This document shows positions 11,101 to 23,900 of a stretch of 63,536 nt of DNA, piece by piece. The first letter of the stretch is position 1. The number at the start of each line of letters is the position of its first letter. The stretch is from Mastigamoeba balamuthi (Eukaryota > Evosea > Mastigamoebida > Mastigamoebidae), in NCBI GenBank assembly GCA_902651635.1, contig CACRSC010000074.1:1-63536 (forward strand). Reading direction: 5' to 3'. Under the pieces are notes generated by a model, which had not been told where the DNA came from, did no database searches, and saw nothing but the letters and a program-made list of their open reading frames with translations. Both the position numbers and the translations under genes were made by a program.

Positions 11101-14100
11101 TTACGACGTGACCCTCGGCGACCGCGGCGGCTCTATAGGCGCAGCGAAGCTCCCGTCGTGCAGCACAGCGAGCTGGCTGGCGGCGGAGAGGCCGTGCCCG
11201 TCGGGCGTCTGCAGCGCCACCGAGTCGGCCCGCTGCGGCATGATCGACAGCATCGACGCCGCGATGTCGTCGTTGGCCACCACCGCAGGCGCCCTGCTGT
11301 CGGTCCTCCAGCGCGTGGCGTCGCACTCGACGAGCTGCATCGCACCCGACGCTGTGCTGTTGAGGTCCTGCGGCACCTCGAATGCCCCGAACGACTGCGA
11401 AGTCACAGCGCGAATGAGTGTCAGCATCGAGAAGCGAGCAGCGAGCAGATCCGGCAGGCGGGAGCGCACAGCGAAGGTGGAGGGCCAGTTGCGGAGGATC
11501 TGGAAGACGGAGGGCCTCCTCTCGGGCTGCGTCCGCCAGCACTGCTTGAGGAGCTCTGCGACCTCGGTGGGCAGGTTGGGCGGGATCTCCGGGGGGCCCA
11601 GCTGCGTCGTGTGCATCTCGGCCCCCTGGGCGCAGGCGGAGCTGTCGGGCGAGGCGTCGGAGCCCGAGCAGGAGCCCAGCGGGGCCTCGGCGGCGTCGAG
11701 CGGGGAGACGAGCTCCCAGAGGACCACACCGAAGGCGTAGACGTCGGTGGCGGGCGTCAGGAACGTGCACGAGATGACCTCTGGCGCCAGCCACGACGCG
11801 CGCCTGACAGACCTGACCTTGCTCTGGGGCGCCGGGGCGCTGTTCCTGGTGCTCACCCAGAAGTCCGAGACCTTGACAGTCCCCTTGGCGTCAATCTGCG
11901 GTGCTGGTGAGCGATGCCGGGCTCGAGAGCAAAGTGAACTCCGAACTCACCAAGAGGTTGTTCTTGTTGATGCTGCCGTGAACAATCGGCGGCTTGCACG
12001 AGTGCAGGTAAGCGATGCCCTTCAGAACGTCCTGCGGCACTCCAGTCAGCCAGGCCGTGGCAGGGAGGGGAGTGCGTGTCGCACGAAAGCCATCGAGATG
12101 AGAGTGAAGACGCTGGAGGTGCTCTTCTCCCGCCTGATGTAGTCGGCCAGAGTGCCGCCCTCGAGGTACTCCGTGACGACCATGATCTCCGAGGGCGTCT
12201 CGCAGAAGCCCAGGAGGAGGAGGACGTTGGGGTGGTGGTGCCTCGACAGCAGCAGCACCTCCTCCTTGATCACCCGCTGGTCCTCCTTCGGCGTCGCCCT
12301 CTTCTCGATGACCCGCACCGCCACCGCCGTGCCGTGCCAGTCGGCCAGGTACAGCGACCCCAGCCGTCCGTTGCCCAGGCACTTGCCCAGCTCGATCTCT
12401 CCCTTGCGGATGTTCAGGAACTCGATCGTCCTCCTCTGCAGACGGACAGCCTGTTAGACGGGTGTCTCGGCTGTGGAGTGGGGGCGCAACTGATCGCCAC
12501 ACGGCAATCGACAGGACCGCAGTGGCAACAACGAGAGCAGCTCCAAGGCCGATGCCAAGCCCCAGACCGAGCTCGCGCGACAGGCCGGAGCGACTCGCGG
12601 GGGCCGGGACGGCCATATATTTGCGCCCGCAGTCGCCGACGTGCTCGAAAGCCTGGACCACCTTCTGCGTGCGCCCGTCGACGACGTAGACCGTGTCGAG
12701 CCCCTGGTTGCAGCAGTCGCGCCGGTCGCCGCCCGAGCAGCCGCTCTTGAACGGCCCGAGTTCGACGCCCTGCGCGAGGGTCCACACGCTGCCCTTGTAG
12801 ACCTCGTCGACGAGGTCGTCGGAGCTGAGCGTCAGTCTCGGGTGGCTCTCCTTGGCCGAGTGGATGACCAACGACATGAACTTGCCCACCAGGAAGCTCT
12901 GGAACGACGCCTCGCTCATGTCCGCCGAGGCGACCCACGTTGAGTACTCTGTGCGCAGCGCCGACGTCGTCGGGAAGTACGACATGGGGGGCGACACGCT
13001 GAGCCGGAGGAAACCGGAGCTGCGGGCCCCGGGCGCCCCCGCGGACACCACGGCGACCTGCGAGTTGAGCAGCACGGTCGCCGGGCTGTCGAGGCGGCTC
13101 AGGTCGAGCTTTCCTCCGAGCACCAGCAGGCCGCCGTGACCGGACCGCTCGCCGAGCAGAATCTTCTGGGCCTCTGCCGCGTCGACTTGTTTGAACCCCA
13201 ACGCCTGTAGGCATCGGGTTTCGAGGCGATTCAATTGCGAGTTTGAGCGGAGGACGACACCAAGAAGGTGCGCACAGAATCAGTGCGTGTCACACGCTCG
13301 AGGCACTCCTTCGTGTAGGCGCTGTCGTCGTTGGCGAACACTGCGACAGTAGTTTTGTTCCCGAAGAACTTCTCCGCGGCCTCCATCTCGTCGTAGGACG
13401 AGGGGAACACGTTGACGATCCTCCTGGGATGGCGGCAGGGAGTCAGGGTCGCCGGATGGCTCTCTTTTCAGCGCGTCGCTGGCGCACCTGTCGAACGGCC
13501 TGCGGAGGCCGAAGAAGCCCGGCGTGGGCGACACAACAGCGAACTGCCTCAGCACCTCCTGTGTCACTGAGCTCGGGCTGTCGACCGAGGGCCGCAGCAG
13601 CGCCGCGACCTGGCTGTTGCTGCCGAACAGCCGCGCGGCGTCGCCGAGGCTACCGAGCGCCGTCTTGAGAGCGGCCGAGTCGGTGCCCTGAGAGTCGTGC
13701 AGCATCACAGTGGCCAGGAGCCCCGCCCGCGCGGTCCGCTCGTCGTCGCTGTCGGACGGCATCACCGAGCCCAAGATCGTCAGCTCGTCGCGCTGCGCGA
13801 CCCTGGGCGTCGTGCAGCCCGCGAACTTCATCGACGACCCGGGCAGGTGCGTCAGCGAGCCGTTGGCGAGGTCGAAGCGCGTGAGGAAGACCTCGTGCAT
13901 GCCCTGGTTGCAGCCGTCGCTCCCCGACTGCATCGACGTGCGGTCCCCGCTGATCCCGCCGTCGCCGTAGGGCCCCAGCGCAACGCCCTGGACGCTGAAC
14001 GTGCGCACGCCGACGAACGCAGCGCGCAGGAACGACTCGCGGGTGAGCGGCAGCCCGTCGCGGGCCACCGCGTGCTGGGCGACCTCGTAGATGAACCACC

Positions 14101-15418
14101 CCGACAGGTACCCCTCCAGCGCGTCGTGCGTCCTCCTCGGCACGTCGGCCACCGCGAACCGCCGGAGGAGCGACGGCGACGAGTCGACGTCGCGGGGGGC
14201 GGGGTCGGGCATTGTCTGCGTGAAGTGCACGCTGATGCGCCGCTGGGCCAGGAGGGCCCGCGTCGTGGCGTCGAGGCTCACCGCCAGGTCCGAGGCCGAG
14301 GCCCACGAGGGCAGGAAGACGGAGAGCTGCTCGTGACCGCTGCGCGAGAGCCAGACGAGGAACTGCAGCGCCGTCTTGGGGCCGATGCAGAGAATGAGGG
14401 CCCTGGGCTGCTCTGGCTTCTCGAACAGGTCCTGTCCGGCCTGCCGCAGGTCGTCGTCGCTCAACCTCCTGCCACGAGGGCTGCTCAGCTCGCAGAGGGG
14501 GGCTGGGGGACGAGAGGAGAGGTCGCGCACTCGCCGACGACCATGTAGTTGGAGACGAGGCTTCTGTTTTCGCCAAGCAGGAACCCGACGACCTTGTCGA
14601 CACTCCTGTTGGCCCAGAGGCCGAACGCGGTCTTCTGCCAGACAAGCGACACGCGCTGCAGCATCTCCCAGTCCCTCGCCAGCATCGCCACGATGTGAAA
14701 CAGCTCGTCGCCCCCGGACGCCCTCACGTTGGCGATCAGAGGTAGAGTCGTTGTCCCTCCACCTAATGCGTATCCAACCAAATCAATTGAATTTTCAAAT
14801 GATAAATTGCAGATACGGAAGACGCGGCGCCGCCTACCTGAGCGCGGGAACACCGCTGTGTACTTGCTGGCGTTGTGCAGGTCCTCGGTGGCGGTGAGGG
14901 CGCCGACGAGGGGCACAGACCGGTTTTTGAGATCCGCGAGAACGAGCTGCTCCGTCGTCGAGTTGCCGATTCTGCCCGCGATCATGAACGCGCAATGATC
15001 GTCCACCAGCGCCCTGATATTCTTCTTGAGGTCCTCCTGTCCCCGCCGCGTCAGTCGCATAGCGCCGGACAATCCGCAAAACCGAACGCGCTGATTTCTG
15101 CGGATGTGCACAAAAAACCGGGGGAGAAAAAAGAAATTCGAAAAACGGACACGGAGGGGGGGGGAAGGGAAGAGGGACCTCGTTCGTGTGGTTGAGCTGC
15201 CTGACGGTCAGGTTGATCACCGTGAGCAGCTGCGCCTCGCGGATGGCCGCGCGGAGGCCGTCGGCAGCATCGCGCTCCATCAGCGAAGTCCCGACCGAGA
15301 GGCCCACGACCACCTCGTGCCCCCCGTCGCGCACGCACGCCGCTGCACGCGCGCACGCGGGGGCGAGACAGACGAGGCACGCGGCAAGGGCGAGGGCTCG
15401 GACACAGGCCACGGTCAT
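11101..15418 (-). CDS. receptor pseudokinase A (double PBP ectodomain, TM, TKL kinase-like)
   Basis: The start at 15418 gives a signal peptide (MTVACVRALALAACLVCLA). The first periplasmic-binding-like unit has VVVGLSVGTSLMERDAADG, AFMIAGRIGNSTTEQ, then EGYLSGWFIYEVAQHAV and CNQGMHEVFL (to about 13.8 kb). A second unit repeats the plan with FQSFLVGKFMSLVIHSA and CNQGLDTVYVVDG (to about 12.65 kb). A TM helix (GIGLGAALVVATAVLSIAVW) leads to the kinase-like domain: LGNGRLGSLYLA, then VAVRVIEK in place of VAIK, HGSINKNNLLV in place of HRDxxxxN, VSDFWV in place of DFG, with LAPEV, DVYAFGVVLWEL and CWRTQPERRPS retained. The kinase family is TKL. With Lys, catalytic Asp and DFG Gly all lost, phosphotransfer is unlikely. 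The tail ends in PRSPRVTS. About ten exons. It is the downstream-most of three tandem copies. Confidence 0.82.
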
Positions 15419-15839
15419 AGCGGGGGCCGTGAGAGCGCACTGTGTCTTTGGGCGGTGGTTTTGGAATGCCCACCACCAAGTGTGCTGAGCACCAGAATGA
15501 AAAAAAAGAGTAATCGAGAGGAAAAAACCGGGTGAGCTCATCAGCAAGATGCGTTCCTGAATTTTCTACGCGATCGCGCACCTCCTTTTGTTGTAAATAC
15601 CACGGGGCTCTCCACAAGACGAGAGCCACGCGCTAGTGGTCGAACAGCAGAAAGCGTGGTTTACACAGTTCTGCCTTGGTTCTGCCCTTGCTGGAGATTT
15701 GTTGCGCCCACGATAGCAGGGTACTACTTCCCGTTCCAGAGCAGAGCAGCTCCACCAGAGGTGCACAGAAAACGGTACTGTGTTATCGACATCACGTTGG
15801 GGCACTGCACTGCGCACATGTAGCTCGCGTGCGACTGCG

Positions 15840-18800
15840 CTACCACGTGACCCTCGGCGAGCCCACAGGCTCCGCGGCGGGGGCGCCTATTCCCATGTCG
15901 CGCAGCACCGCCAGCTGGTTGGCCACCGACAGGTCCTGTGCCTGGTCGACGGGCGTCTGCAGGGCGTCGGCGGCGTTGTTGTGGGGCATGATGGAGATCA
16001 TCGACTCGGCCATCTCGTCGCCCGCCGCAGCCGCGCATCCCGGCGCCCTGCTATCGTTCCTGCTGTGCGCCCCGCTGCTCTCCGACTGCTTCTGCTCGCC
16101 GTAGGTGCTGCTGCCCCAGTCCTTGGGGACCTCGAAGACCCCGTACGACTGCGCTGGTAGCGTTAGAAACCCTGAGCGCACTTGAGGGCTGGTGGAATGG
16201 GCGTACAGCGAAGGTGGAGGGCCAGTTGCGGAGAATCTGGAAGACAGAGGGCCGCCTCTCGGGCTGCGCCTGCCAGCACCGCTCCAGAAGGTCCGAGACG
16301 TCTGGCGGCACATTGGGAGGGATCTCCGGGGGCCCCAGCTGCGTCGTGTGCATCTCAAAGTCGCAGCCGCAGTTGGAGACAGAGGCGGTGCTGACCACCT
16401 CGGGCGACCCCTCGGGGTCGGAGCCCTGCGAGGCCGGAGCCGTGTCGAGCGGGGAGATGAGCTCCCAGAGGACGACAGCAAAGGCGTAGACGTCGGTGGC
16501 GGGCGTCAGGAACGTGCACGAGATGACCTCTGGCGCCAGCCACGACGCGCGCCTCACAGACCTGACCATGCCATGCGCTGCGAGGGTAGTGTTCTTGCTA
16601 CTGACCCAGAAGTCCGTCACCTTGACAGTTCCCCTGGCATCGATCTGCAGTACACTCGGTCAGCTTAATGTAGGAATATATGCAACAAACGCACCAAGAG
16701 GTTGTTCTTGTTGATGCTTCCGTGAACAATCGGCGGCTTGCACGAGTGCAGGTAAGCGATGCCCTTCAGCACGTCCTGTATTAGCCACGTTCAGTCTTTG
16801 GCCGACGCACCTAGGGCTCGGAAGACACAAAGGGAAGTGGACGCACGAAGGCCATCGAGATGAGAGAGAACACGCTCGTGGAGCCCTTGAATCGTTTGAT
16901 GTAGTCGGCCAGAGTGCCGCCCTCGAGGTACTCCGTGACGACCATGATCTCCGAGGGCGTCTCGCAGAACCCCAGGAGGAGGAGGACGTTGGGGTGGTGG
17001 TGCCTCGACAGCAGCAGCACCTCCTCCTTGATCACCCGCTGGTCCTCCTTCGGCGTCGCCCTCTTCTCGATGACCCGCACCGCCACCGCCGTGCCGTGCC
17101 AGTCGGCCAGGAACAGCGACCCCAGCCGCCCGTGCCCGAGGCACCTGCTCAGCTCAATTTCTCCCTTCCGAATGTTCAGGAACTCCACTGTCCTCCCCTG
17201 CAGGCCAGAGGGGCAGTTGAGATGTGATGAAGTGGGCTACCGAACGAACGCACTGATCGCCAGACGACTATCGACAGAACCGCTGTGGCCACAATGAGGG
17301 CAGCGCCCAGGCTGACTCCGAGCCCGAGGCCGAGCCCCAGGGCTGTGTCGCCGTCCCTGTTCGACGGGCTCAGGTAGTTCTTACCGCAGTCGCCGACGTG
17401 CTCGTAGGTCTGCTCTACTTGCTGAGTTGTGCCATCGACGACATAGATCGTGTCGAGCCCCTGGTTGCAGCAGTCGAACCGGTCGTAGTCGTTGCATGCG
17501 TCCTTGAACGGCCCGGCGTCGACTCCGGGCGCGAGGGTCCACGAGCCGCGCTTGTAGACCTCGTGGACGATGTCCGCCGCTTCGATCCTCTTGCCAGGGC
17601 TGCGCTCTATGGCGGCGTGGACGACCATCGACATGAACTTGCCCACCAGGAAGCTCTGGAACGACGTCTCGCCCACGTCGTCCGAGGACACCCACGTGGC
17701 GTACTCTGTGCGCAGCGCCGACGTCGTCGGGAAGTGCGACATGGGGGGCGACACGCTGAGGCGGTAGTGGAGGGGCAGCCGCCCGTCCACGGGGCCCTCG
17801 ATGGTGACCTGTGAGTTGAGCACCACGACCATCCAGGAGGCGCAGAGCCTCGACAGCTGCAGAGGGCTCAGCGTACCGCCGAGCACGAGGAGGCCGTCTG
17901 CCCCGCCAGGCTTCGCCATGGCCTCAGACACAGTCCGCCTCGGCTTCCGGGGCAGCACGTCAGATTGCGGGTGCGGCAGGCTTGGGGATGCGCAGGTGCT
18001 CACCGCGGTGGTCACGTTTCTGTGACGGAGGCACTCGTTGGTGTAGTTGCTCTGATCGTTGCTCAGAACCGAAAACCTTCGTTGCATTCTTCTCTCCGAA
18101 GAACTTAAGGGCCGCGCTCATCTCGTCGAGGGACGAGGGGAACAGGTTCACGATTCTCCTGCGAGTCACAGGCGCAGTTCGAGCGGGGCTGTCAGTGCTC
18201 TGACAAAGGGGGTGCATGCTGGCACGCACTTGCGGAATGGTCGGCGGTGCCCGAAGAAGCCCGGCATCGGGGAGACCAGGGGCGGAAGCGACCCCAGAAG
18301 CGCATCGGACACCGCGGAGGAGACGGTGGGCCTCACCAGCGCGACGACCCTGCCGTCTCTGAAGAGCTGCCCGGCGTAGCTGAGGTTTCCCTGCACCGTC
18401 CGCAGCGCCGCAGCGCCAGTGTTGCCCGAGTCGTACAGCATCACGGCGGCCAGCAGCCCCGCACGCGCGACCCTGTCCTCCTGGCCCGGGGCCATCGCCG
18501 AGCCCACGATCGTCAGGTCGCTCTCGGAGGCGACGGTGGGAGCCGTGCAGCCCGCGAACTTGAGCGAGGCGCCGGGCAGGTGCTCCAGCGTCCTGCTGGA
18601 GAGGTTGTACTGCGCGAGGAAGACCTCGTGCATGCCCTGGTTGCAGCTGTCGTTGGCCGACTGCAGCGACAGCGCGTCCTGGCCCAGCCCGCCGTCGCCG
18701 TAGGGCCCCAGCCCGAAGCCCATGACGTTGAACGTGCGCATGTCGCGGAAGACGGTCCGCAGGAACTTCTCGCGGGTGAGCGGCAGCCCCAGGCGGGCCA

Positions 18801-20269
18801 CTGCGTGCTGGGCGACCTCGTAGATGAACCACCCCGACAGGTACCCCTCCAGCGCGTCGCGCGTCTTGTTGGGGACGTCGGCCACCGCGAACCTGCGGTG
18901 CAGGGCGTCCAGACGGGCAGCCCCGCCGCCCTGGCCAGCGTCGGGCACCGTCTGCGTGAAGAACAGCCGCACGCGCTTGGCCACGAGCAGGCCGCGCTCC
19001 TGCACGGTGAGGTTCGCTGCGACGTCGGTGGCGGACATCCACGAGGTCATGAAGACGCTGAGCCCCGCGGGGACGGCGCCGCTGCGTGCCATCCACTTGA
19101 CGACCGCCACGGCGGCCTCCGGCGTCGCCAGGCAGACGATGAGGGCCTTGGGCCGCGGCTCGGTCTCGAAGAGCCTTCTGCCAGCCGCCTCCAGGGCGTT
19201 CCAGTCCAGCTGCCTGCGGGCAGTTGTGGTGGAGAGCGCTCAGCAAGGGGCTGAAGGCACCCGAAGGCTCCACTTCCCTCCTCCCCGCTGACTCACTCGT
19301 TGTTGGGGAGGACTTGGAAGGGGACGGAGCTGGTGCGGTTGCCCCGCAGGACCTGCAGGACGCGGGTGACCTCGCCGATGGCCCAGTGGCCAAAGGGGGT
19401 CTGCTGGATGGCCATGGCCACGCGCTGGGCCGTCTCCCAGTCGCGCGCCAGCATCGCCAGCATGTGGTACAGCTCGTCGCTCCCCGACGCCCGCACGTTC
19501 ACCACCAGCGGCAGCCTCGTCTCCCCTCCCCCTTCATTGGGCCACCAGCGTACGTGTCCGCCACGTCAGAACCGAAGAGGAATGACGATGGGGGCAGAAA
19601 AACCGAGGAGACTCGGATGCGGAAACTGCGGACCTCGGCGGGGGAAGCGGGCGACGTGGGCTGTGAGGTTGCGCAGGTCCCCGCTGGCGGCCATGGGGGC
19701 GACGACGGGGACGCTGCGGTTGGCGAGCCAGCCGAGGACCCGGGCCTCTGTCGACGAGTTCCCGATGCGCCCGGCGATCGCGAACGCGCAGTGCTCGTCC
19801 ACCAGCGCCCTCACGTTGTCCACGAGACCCTCCTGCCCCGCCCGCCGCCGTCAGCGCCTCCACCCACGACCCCGACATCGGCCAAGACCCGGCGCAGCCC
19901 GAGCGCAGTTCGCGAAAACTGAACTGAACAAAACAAAACAAAAGCAAAACAAAAACTGAAGGGGCGAACAAAATAAACCCGCCGGGGACAGAAACGAAAT
20001 CGGGCGGCAGAGACGGCGCCCCGGGAGCGGACCTCGGACGAGTGGTAGAGGCGCAGGACGGTGAGGCCCAGCTGGGTGATGCGGGCGGCCTCGTCGACGG
20101 CGGCCCGGAGGCCCTCGGCGGCCGCCCGCTCCATCGCTGTGGGGCCCACCGAGACCCCGACGACCACGGGGCCCCTGCGCGCCACGTCACCGTCGGGGCA
20201 CGCGCCCGAGCACGCGCACGCGAGCAGAGATGCGGCTGCAACGAGCAGCGGGGCGCCTGGTGCTCTCAT
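15840..20269 (-). CDS. receptor pseudokinase B (double PBP ectodomain, TM, TKL kinase-like)
   Basis: The start at 20269 gives a signal peptide (MRAPGAPLLVAAASLLACA). PBP unit one: VVVGVSVGPTAMERAAAEG, FAIAGRIGNSSTEARVL, EGYLSGWFIYEVAQHAV and CNQGMHEVFLAQ. PBP unit two: FQSFLVGKFMSMVVHAA and CNQGLDTIYVVDG. TM: GVSLGAALIVATAVLSIVVW. The kinase-like domain has LGHGRLGSLFLA, VAVRVIEK, an HGS replacement of HRD, VTDFWV replacing DFG, LAPEV and CWQAQPERRPS. The C-terminal tail (QLAVLRDMGIG, then VGSPRVTW) resembles those of copies A and C and may be a docking segment. It lies 421 bases from copy A and shares its strand. Ectodomains differ more than kinase regions, so ligands probably differ. Confidence 0.82.
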
Positions 20270-20901
20270 GCGGTGCGCTGCGCCGACTCTCCGCTGAAAA
20301 CTGTACGGAATCGTTCGTAAAACGGGGCAAAATTCAATGGGCTGGGAGAGGGACTTCTCAGCGTGTGCTCGGGCTGCGGAGCGTTCCTGAATCGCCGCCC
20401 CGCTGACTCACAAATCACCGCTGTGAAATCGGTGGTTTCGCGCAGCTGACGAGTGCGGCAGTGGGCGGGGGCACCGATCGATGCTGGCAGAGTGACTCTC
20501 ACACCCATGCGCGACACGTCCCTCCACCAGGGGCCCCGTATCCTTCAGGTCCCAAGGAATAGGTGCTCGGAGAGAGTGATCATGAATTGGCGAGGGCTAG
20601 AGGCAGCAGTGAAGAGGAGGGAGATTGACATCCGATGACACTCTCACTATTCAATTGACGACACGGATGCGTATGGGGAGGGTATGTTTCCCCAAAATAA
20701 ACAACTCAAGGGAACGACTCCGGAGTGCTGGCTGGGCGAACGCGGAGTCTGCTTTACATCAATCAGTCGCTGCTGCCATTCCTCCTCATCCTCTCATCGA
20801 CACAAGACGTCACTGTCACAGCACGAAGCGGAAAGGAAGGGCCATGAAGGGTCCAATACGGGACTGTTCTGCGTTCAACTTTGACTGGCGCAAAGGCGCG
20901 T
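20270..20901. other. intergenic region between receptors B and C
   Basis: No gene recognised. This stretch contains the promoter of receptor B at its left end and the 3' flank of receptor C at its right end. It is less GC-rich than the genes. No repeat or RNA structure was noticed. Confidence 0.5.
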
Positions 20902-23900
20902 CTATCTGGCCATTTCCAAGTCCGCTGTCCTCGCGGTGTCCGCTCGTCGTCTCGCTGGCTCGGCGGCGGCCACGACGCCCATGTCCTGCAGCACGGCCAG
21001 CTGGCGGGCAACGGAGAGGTCCTGCTCCTGGTCGACGGGCGTCTGCAGGGTGTCGCCGTCCCTGTGGGGCATGATCGAGATCATCGACGCCGCCATCTCG
21101 TCGCCCGCCGCCGCTCCGCCCGGCGCCCTGCTGTCGTTCCTGCTGTGCTCCGCGCTGCCCGCCGACTGTTGCTGCTCGCCCGGTGTGCTGGCTCCGTCGA
21201 TGTCCCTGGGGACCTCGAAGACCCCGTACGACTTCCGCCGCGGAGTGAGCGGTGCAGAGGGGGATGAACGGGCAGAGAGGCGTACAGCGAAGGTGGAGGG
21301 CCAGTTGCGGAGGATCTGGAACACGGAGGGCCGCCTCTCGGGCTGCGTCTGCCAGCACCGGTCCAGGAGGTCCGAGACGTCGGGAGGCACGTCGGGAGGG
21401 ATCTCCGGGGGCCCCAGCTGCGTCGTGTGCATCTCAAAGTCGCAGCCGCAGCCCGAGGCGGAGACGCTGCTCGTCACCTCGGGCGACTCCTCGGCGTCCG
21501 AGCCAGAGGAGGGCGCCGCGGGGTCGAGCGGGGAGATGAGGTCCCAGAGGACGACGCCAAAGGCGTAGACGTCGGTGGCGGGCGTCAGGAACGTGCACGA
21601 GATGACCTCTGGCGCCAGCCACGACGCGCGCCTCACAGACCTGAACCTCCCCTGAGAGGCAAACGACGAGCTGCACTTGGTAGTGACCCACAGGTCCGTC
21701 ACCTTCACCGACCCGGCAGAATCGATCTGCGAGATGGTGAGCACTAACACCAGGTGAATCACGCACCAAGAGGTTGTTCTTGTTGATGCTGCCGTGAACA
21801 ATCGGCGGCTTGCACGAGTGCAGGTAAGCGATGCCCTTCAGCACGTCCTGTGTTGGCCATGTTCAGTCAGTCGTCGACTCAGTGAGGGCTCGGAGGGCTT
21901 GATTGGGAACAGCGGGAGGAGGACGCACGAAGGCCATCGAGATGAGAGAGAACACGCTCGTGGAGCCCTTGAATCGCTTGATGTAGTCGGCCAGAGTGCC
22001 GCCCTCGAGGTACTCCGTGACGACCATGATCTCCGAGGGCGTCTCGCAGAACCCCAGGAGGAGGAGGACGTTGGGGTGGTGGTGCCTCGACAGCAGTAGC
22101 ACCTCCTCCTTGATCACCCGCTGGTCCTCCTTCGGCGTCGCCCTCTTCTCGATGACCCGCACCGCCACCGCCGTGCCGTGCCAGTCGGCCAGGTACAGCG
22201 ACCCCAGCCGTCCGTTGCCCAGGCACTTGCCCAGCTCGATCTCGCCCTTGCGGATGTTCAGGAACTCAATCGTCCTCCTCTGCGTTGCTCGGCAGTCAGA
22301 GAAGAGCACTGCGATAGCGCGATAACGAGAGAAGCGCACTGTCCGCCACACGACGATCGACAGAATCGCCGTGGCTGCGATGACGGCCACTCCAAGGCCG
22401 AGGCCAAGTCCTAGGCTGAGTTCCATGCTGTGGTCCTCCTGCATATCTTTGGTGGCGTTCTCGTACTGAGAGCACAGGCCTTTCTTGAAGCGGAGGACCG
22501 ACTGCCTCGTTGCCACGTCGACGACGTAGACCGTGTCGAGCCCCTGGTTGCAGCAGTCGATCCGCTCGAAGCCCGCGGAGCACGAGTCCTTGAACGGCCC
22601 GACGTCGATGTCCTTGGCGAGGGTCCACACGCCGCCCTTGTAGACCTCGTAGATTACGTGCTCTGCCGTCAGCGCCTCGGCGGGGTGGCGCTGCTTGGCG
22701 GCGTGGACGACCATCGACAGGAACTTGCCCACCAGGAAGCTCTGGAACGACGTCTCGCCCACGTCGTCCGAGGACACCCACGTGGCGTACTCCGTGCGCA
22801 GTGCCGACGTCGTCGCGAAGGCCGAGAGCGGCGGCGACACGCTGAGGCGGAAGACGTTGGGGTTCTCTGTGCTGCCCGTGGTCCTGACCTCCGAGCCCAG
22901 CAGGACGACCGCCGAGGTGTTGCAGATCTCTGTGAGGTCCAGGAAGCCCTCGAGAACCAGCACTGCGTCATACGGGAGAGTCCTCCCATACTCGAGGGCC
23001 TTGGCCACAGTAATCTGCTGCAGGTGTGAGGACAGCTGAGGACAATAGTCCCGCAATGCTGGGCGGCACACGCACCCGGTGCCAGCTTGTGCCCATTTTG
23101 TCGATGTGCTTGCAGCACTCCACGGCGTACTCGGTTGCTAAGTCATCGCACGTCGTGACGACGTTGTGCACATGCTTCTGCTCGAAGAACATCTTCGCGG
23201 CCTCCATCTCGTCGTACGAAGAGGGGAACACGTTGATGACCCTCCTGCGGCGTCAGAGGCGCCCACGTCAGCACAGTGGGCGAGTGCAGGAGCCTTGCCC
23301 TCACCTCTCGAACGACCTGCGCAGGCTGTAGAACCCCGGCATCGGCGAGACGATGGGCAGCGACTGCAGGACCTCGGTGGTGACCTCTCTGGCGCTGGCG
23401 ACTGTCGGCCGCACCATCGCGACGACCCTGGACTCGCTCGTCTCGTTGGCGAAGAGGGCCGCCGCGTAGCCGAGGCCGCCGATCACCGTCCGGAGAGCGG
23501 CCGCGTCCGTACCCGTCGAGCTGTGCAGCATCAGCGTGGCCAGCAGCCCGGCGCGGACGACCCGGTCCTCGTCGCGGCCAGGGGCCATCACGGAGCCCAC
23601 GATCGTCAGCGCGTCGCGCGACTTGACTCTGGGAGCCGTGCAGCCCGCGAACTTGAGAGACCCGCCCGGCAGCTGCCTGAGGTCGCCGCTCTGCGGGTCG
23701 AACTGCGTGAGGAAGACCTCGTGCATGCCCTGGTTGCAGCTGTCGGCCGCAGACTGCATCGACAGCGGGTCCTGGCTGAGCCCGCCGTCGCCGTAGGGCC
23801 CCAGCGCGACGCCCTGGACGTTGAACCTCCGCATGTCGAGGAAGACGGTCCGCAGGAACTTCTCGCGGGTGAGCGGCAGCCCCAGGCGGGCCACCGCGTG

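Noticed and set aside
11101-15418. A receptor guanylyl cyclase
   Set aside because: Ectodomain and pseudokinase fit, but no cyclase domain follows; the gene ends after a short tail.
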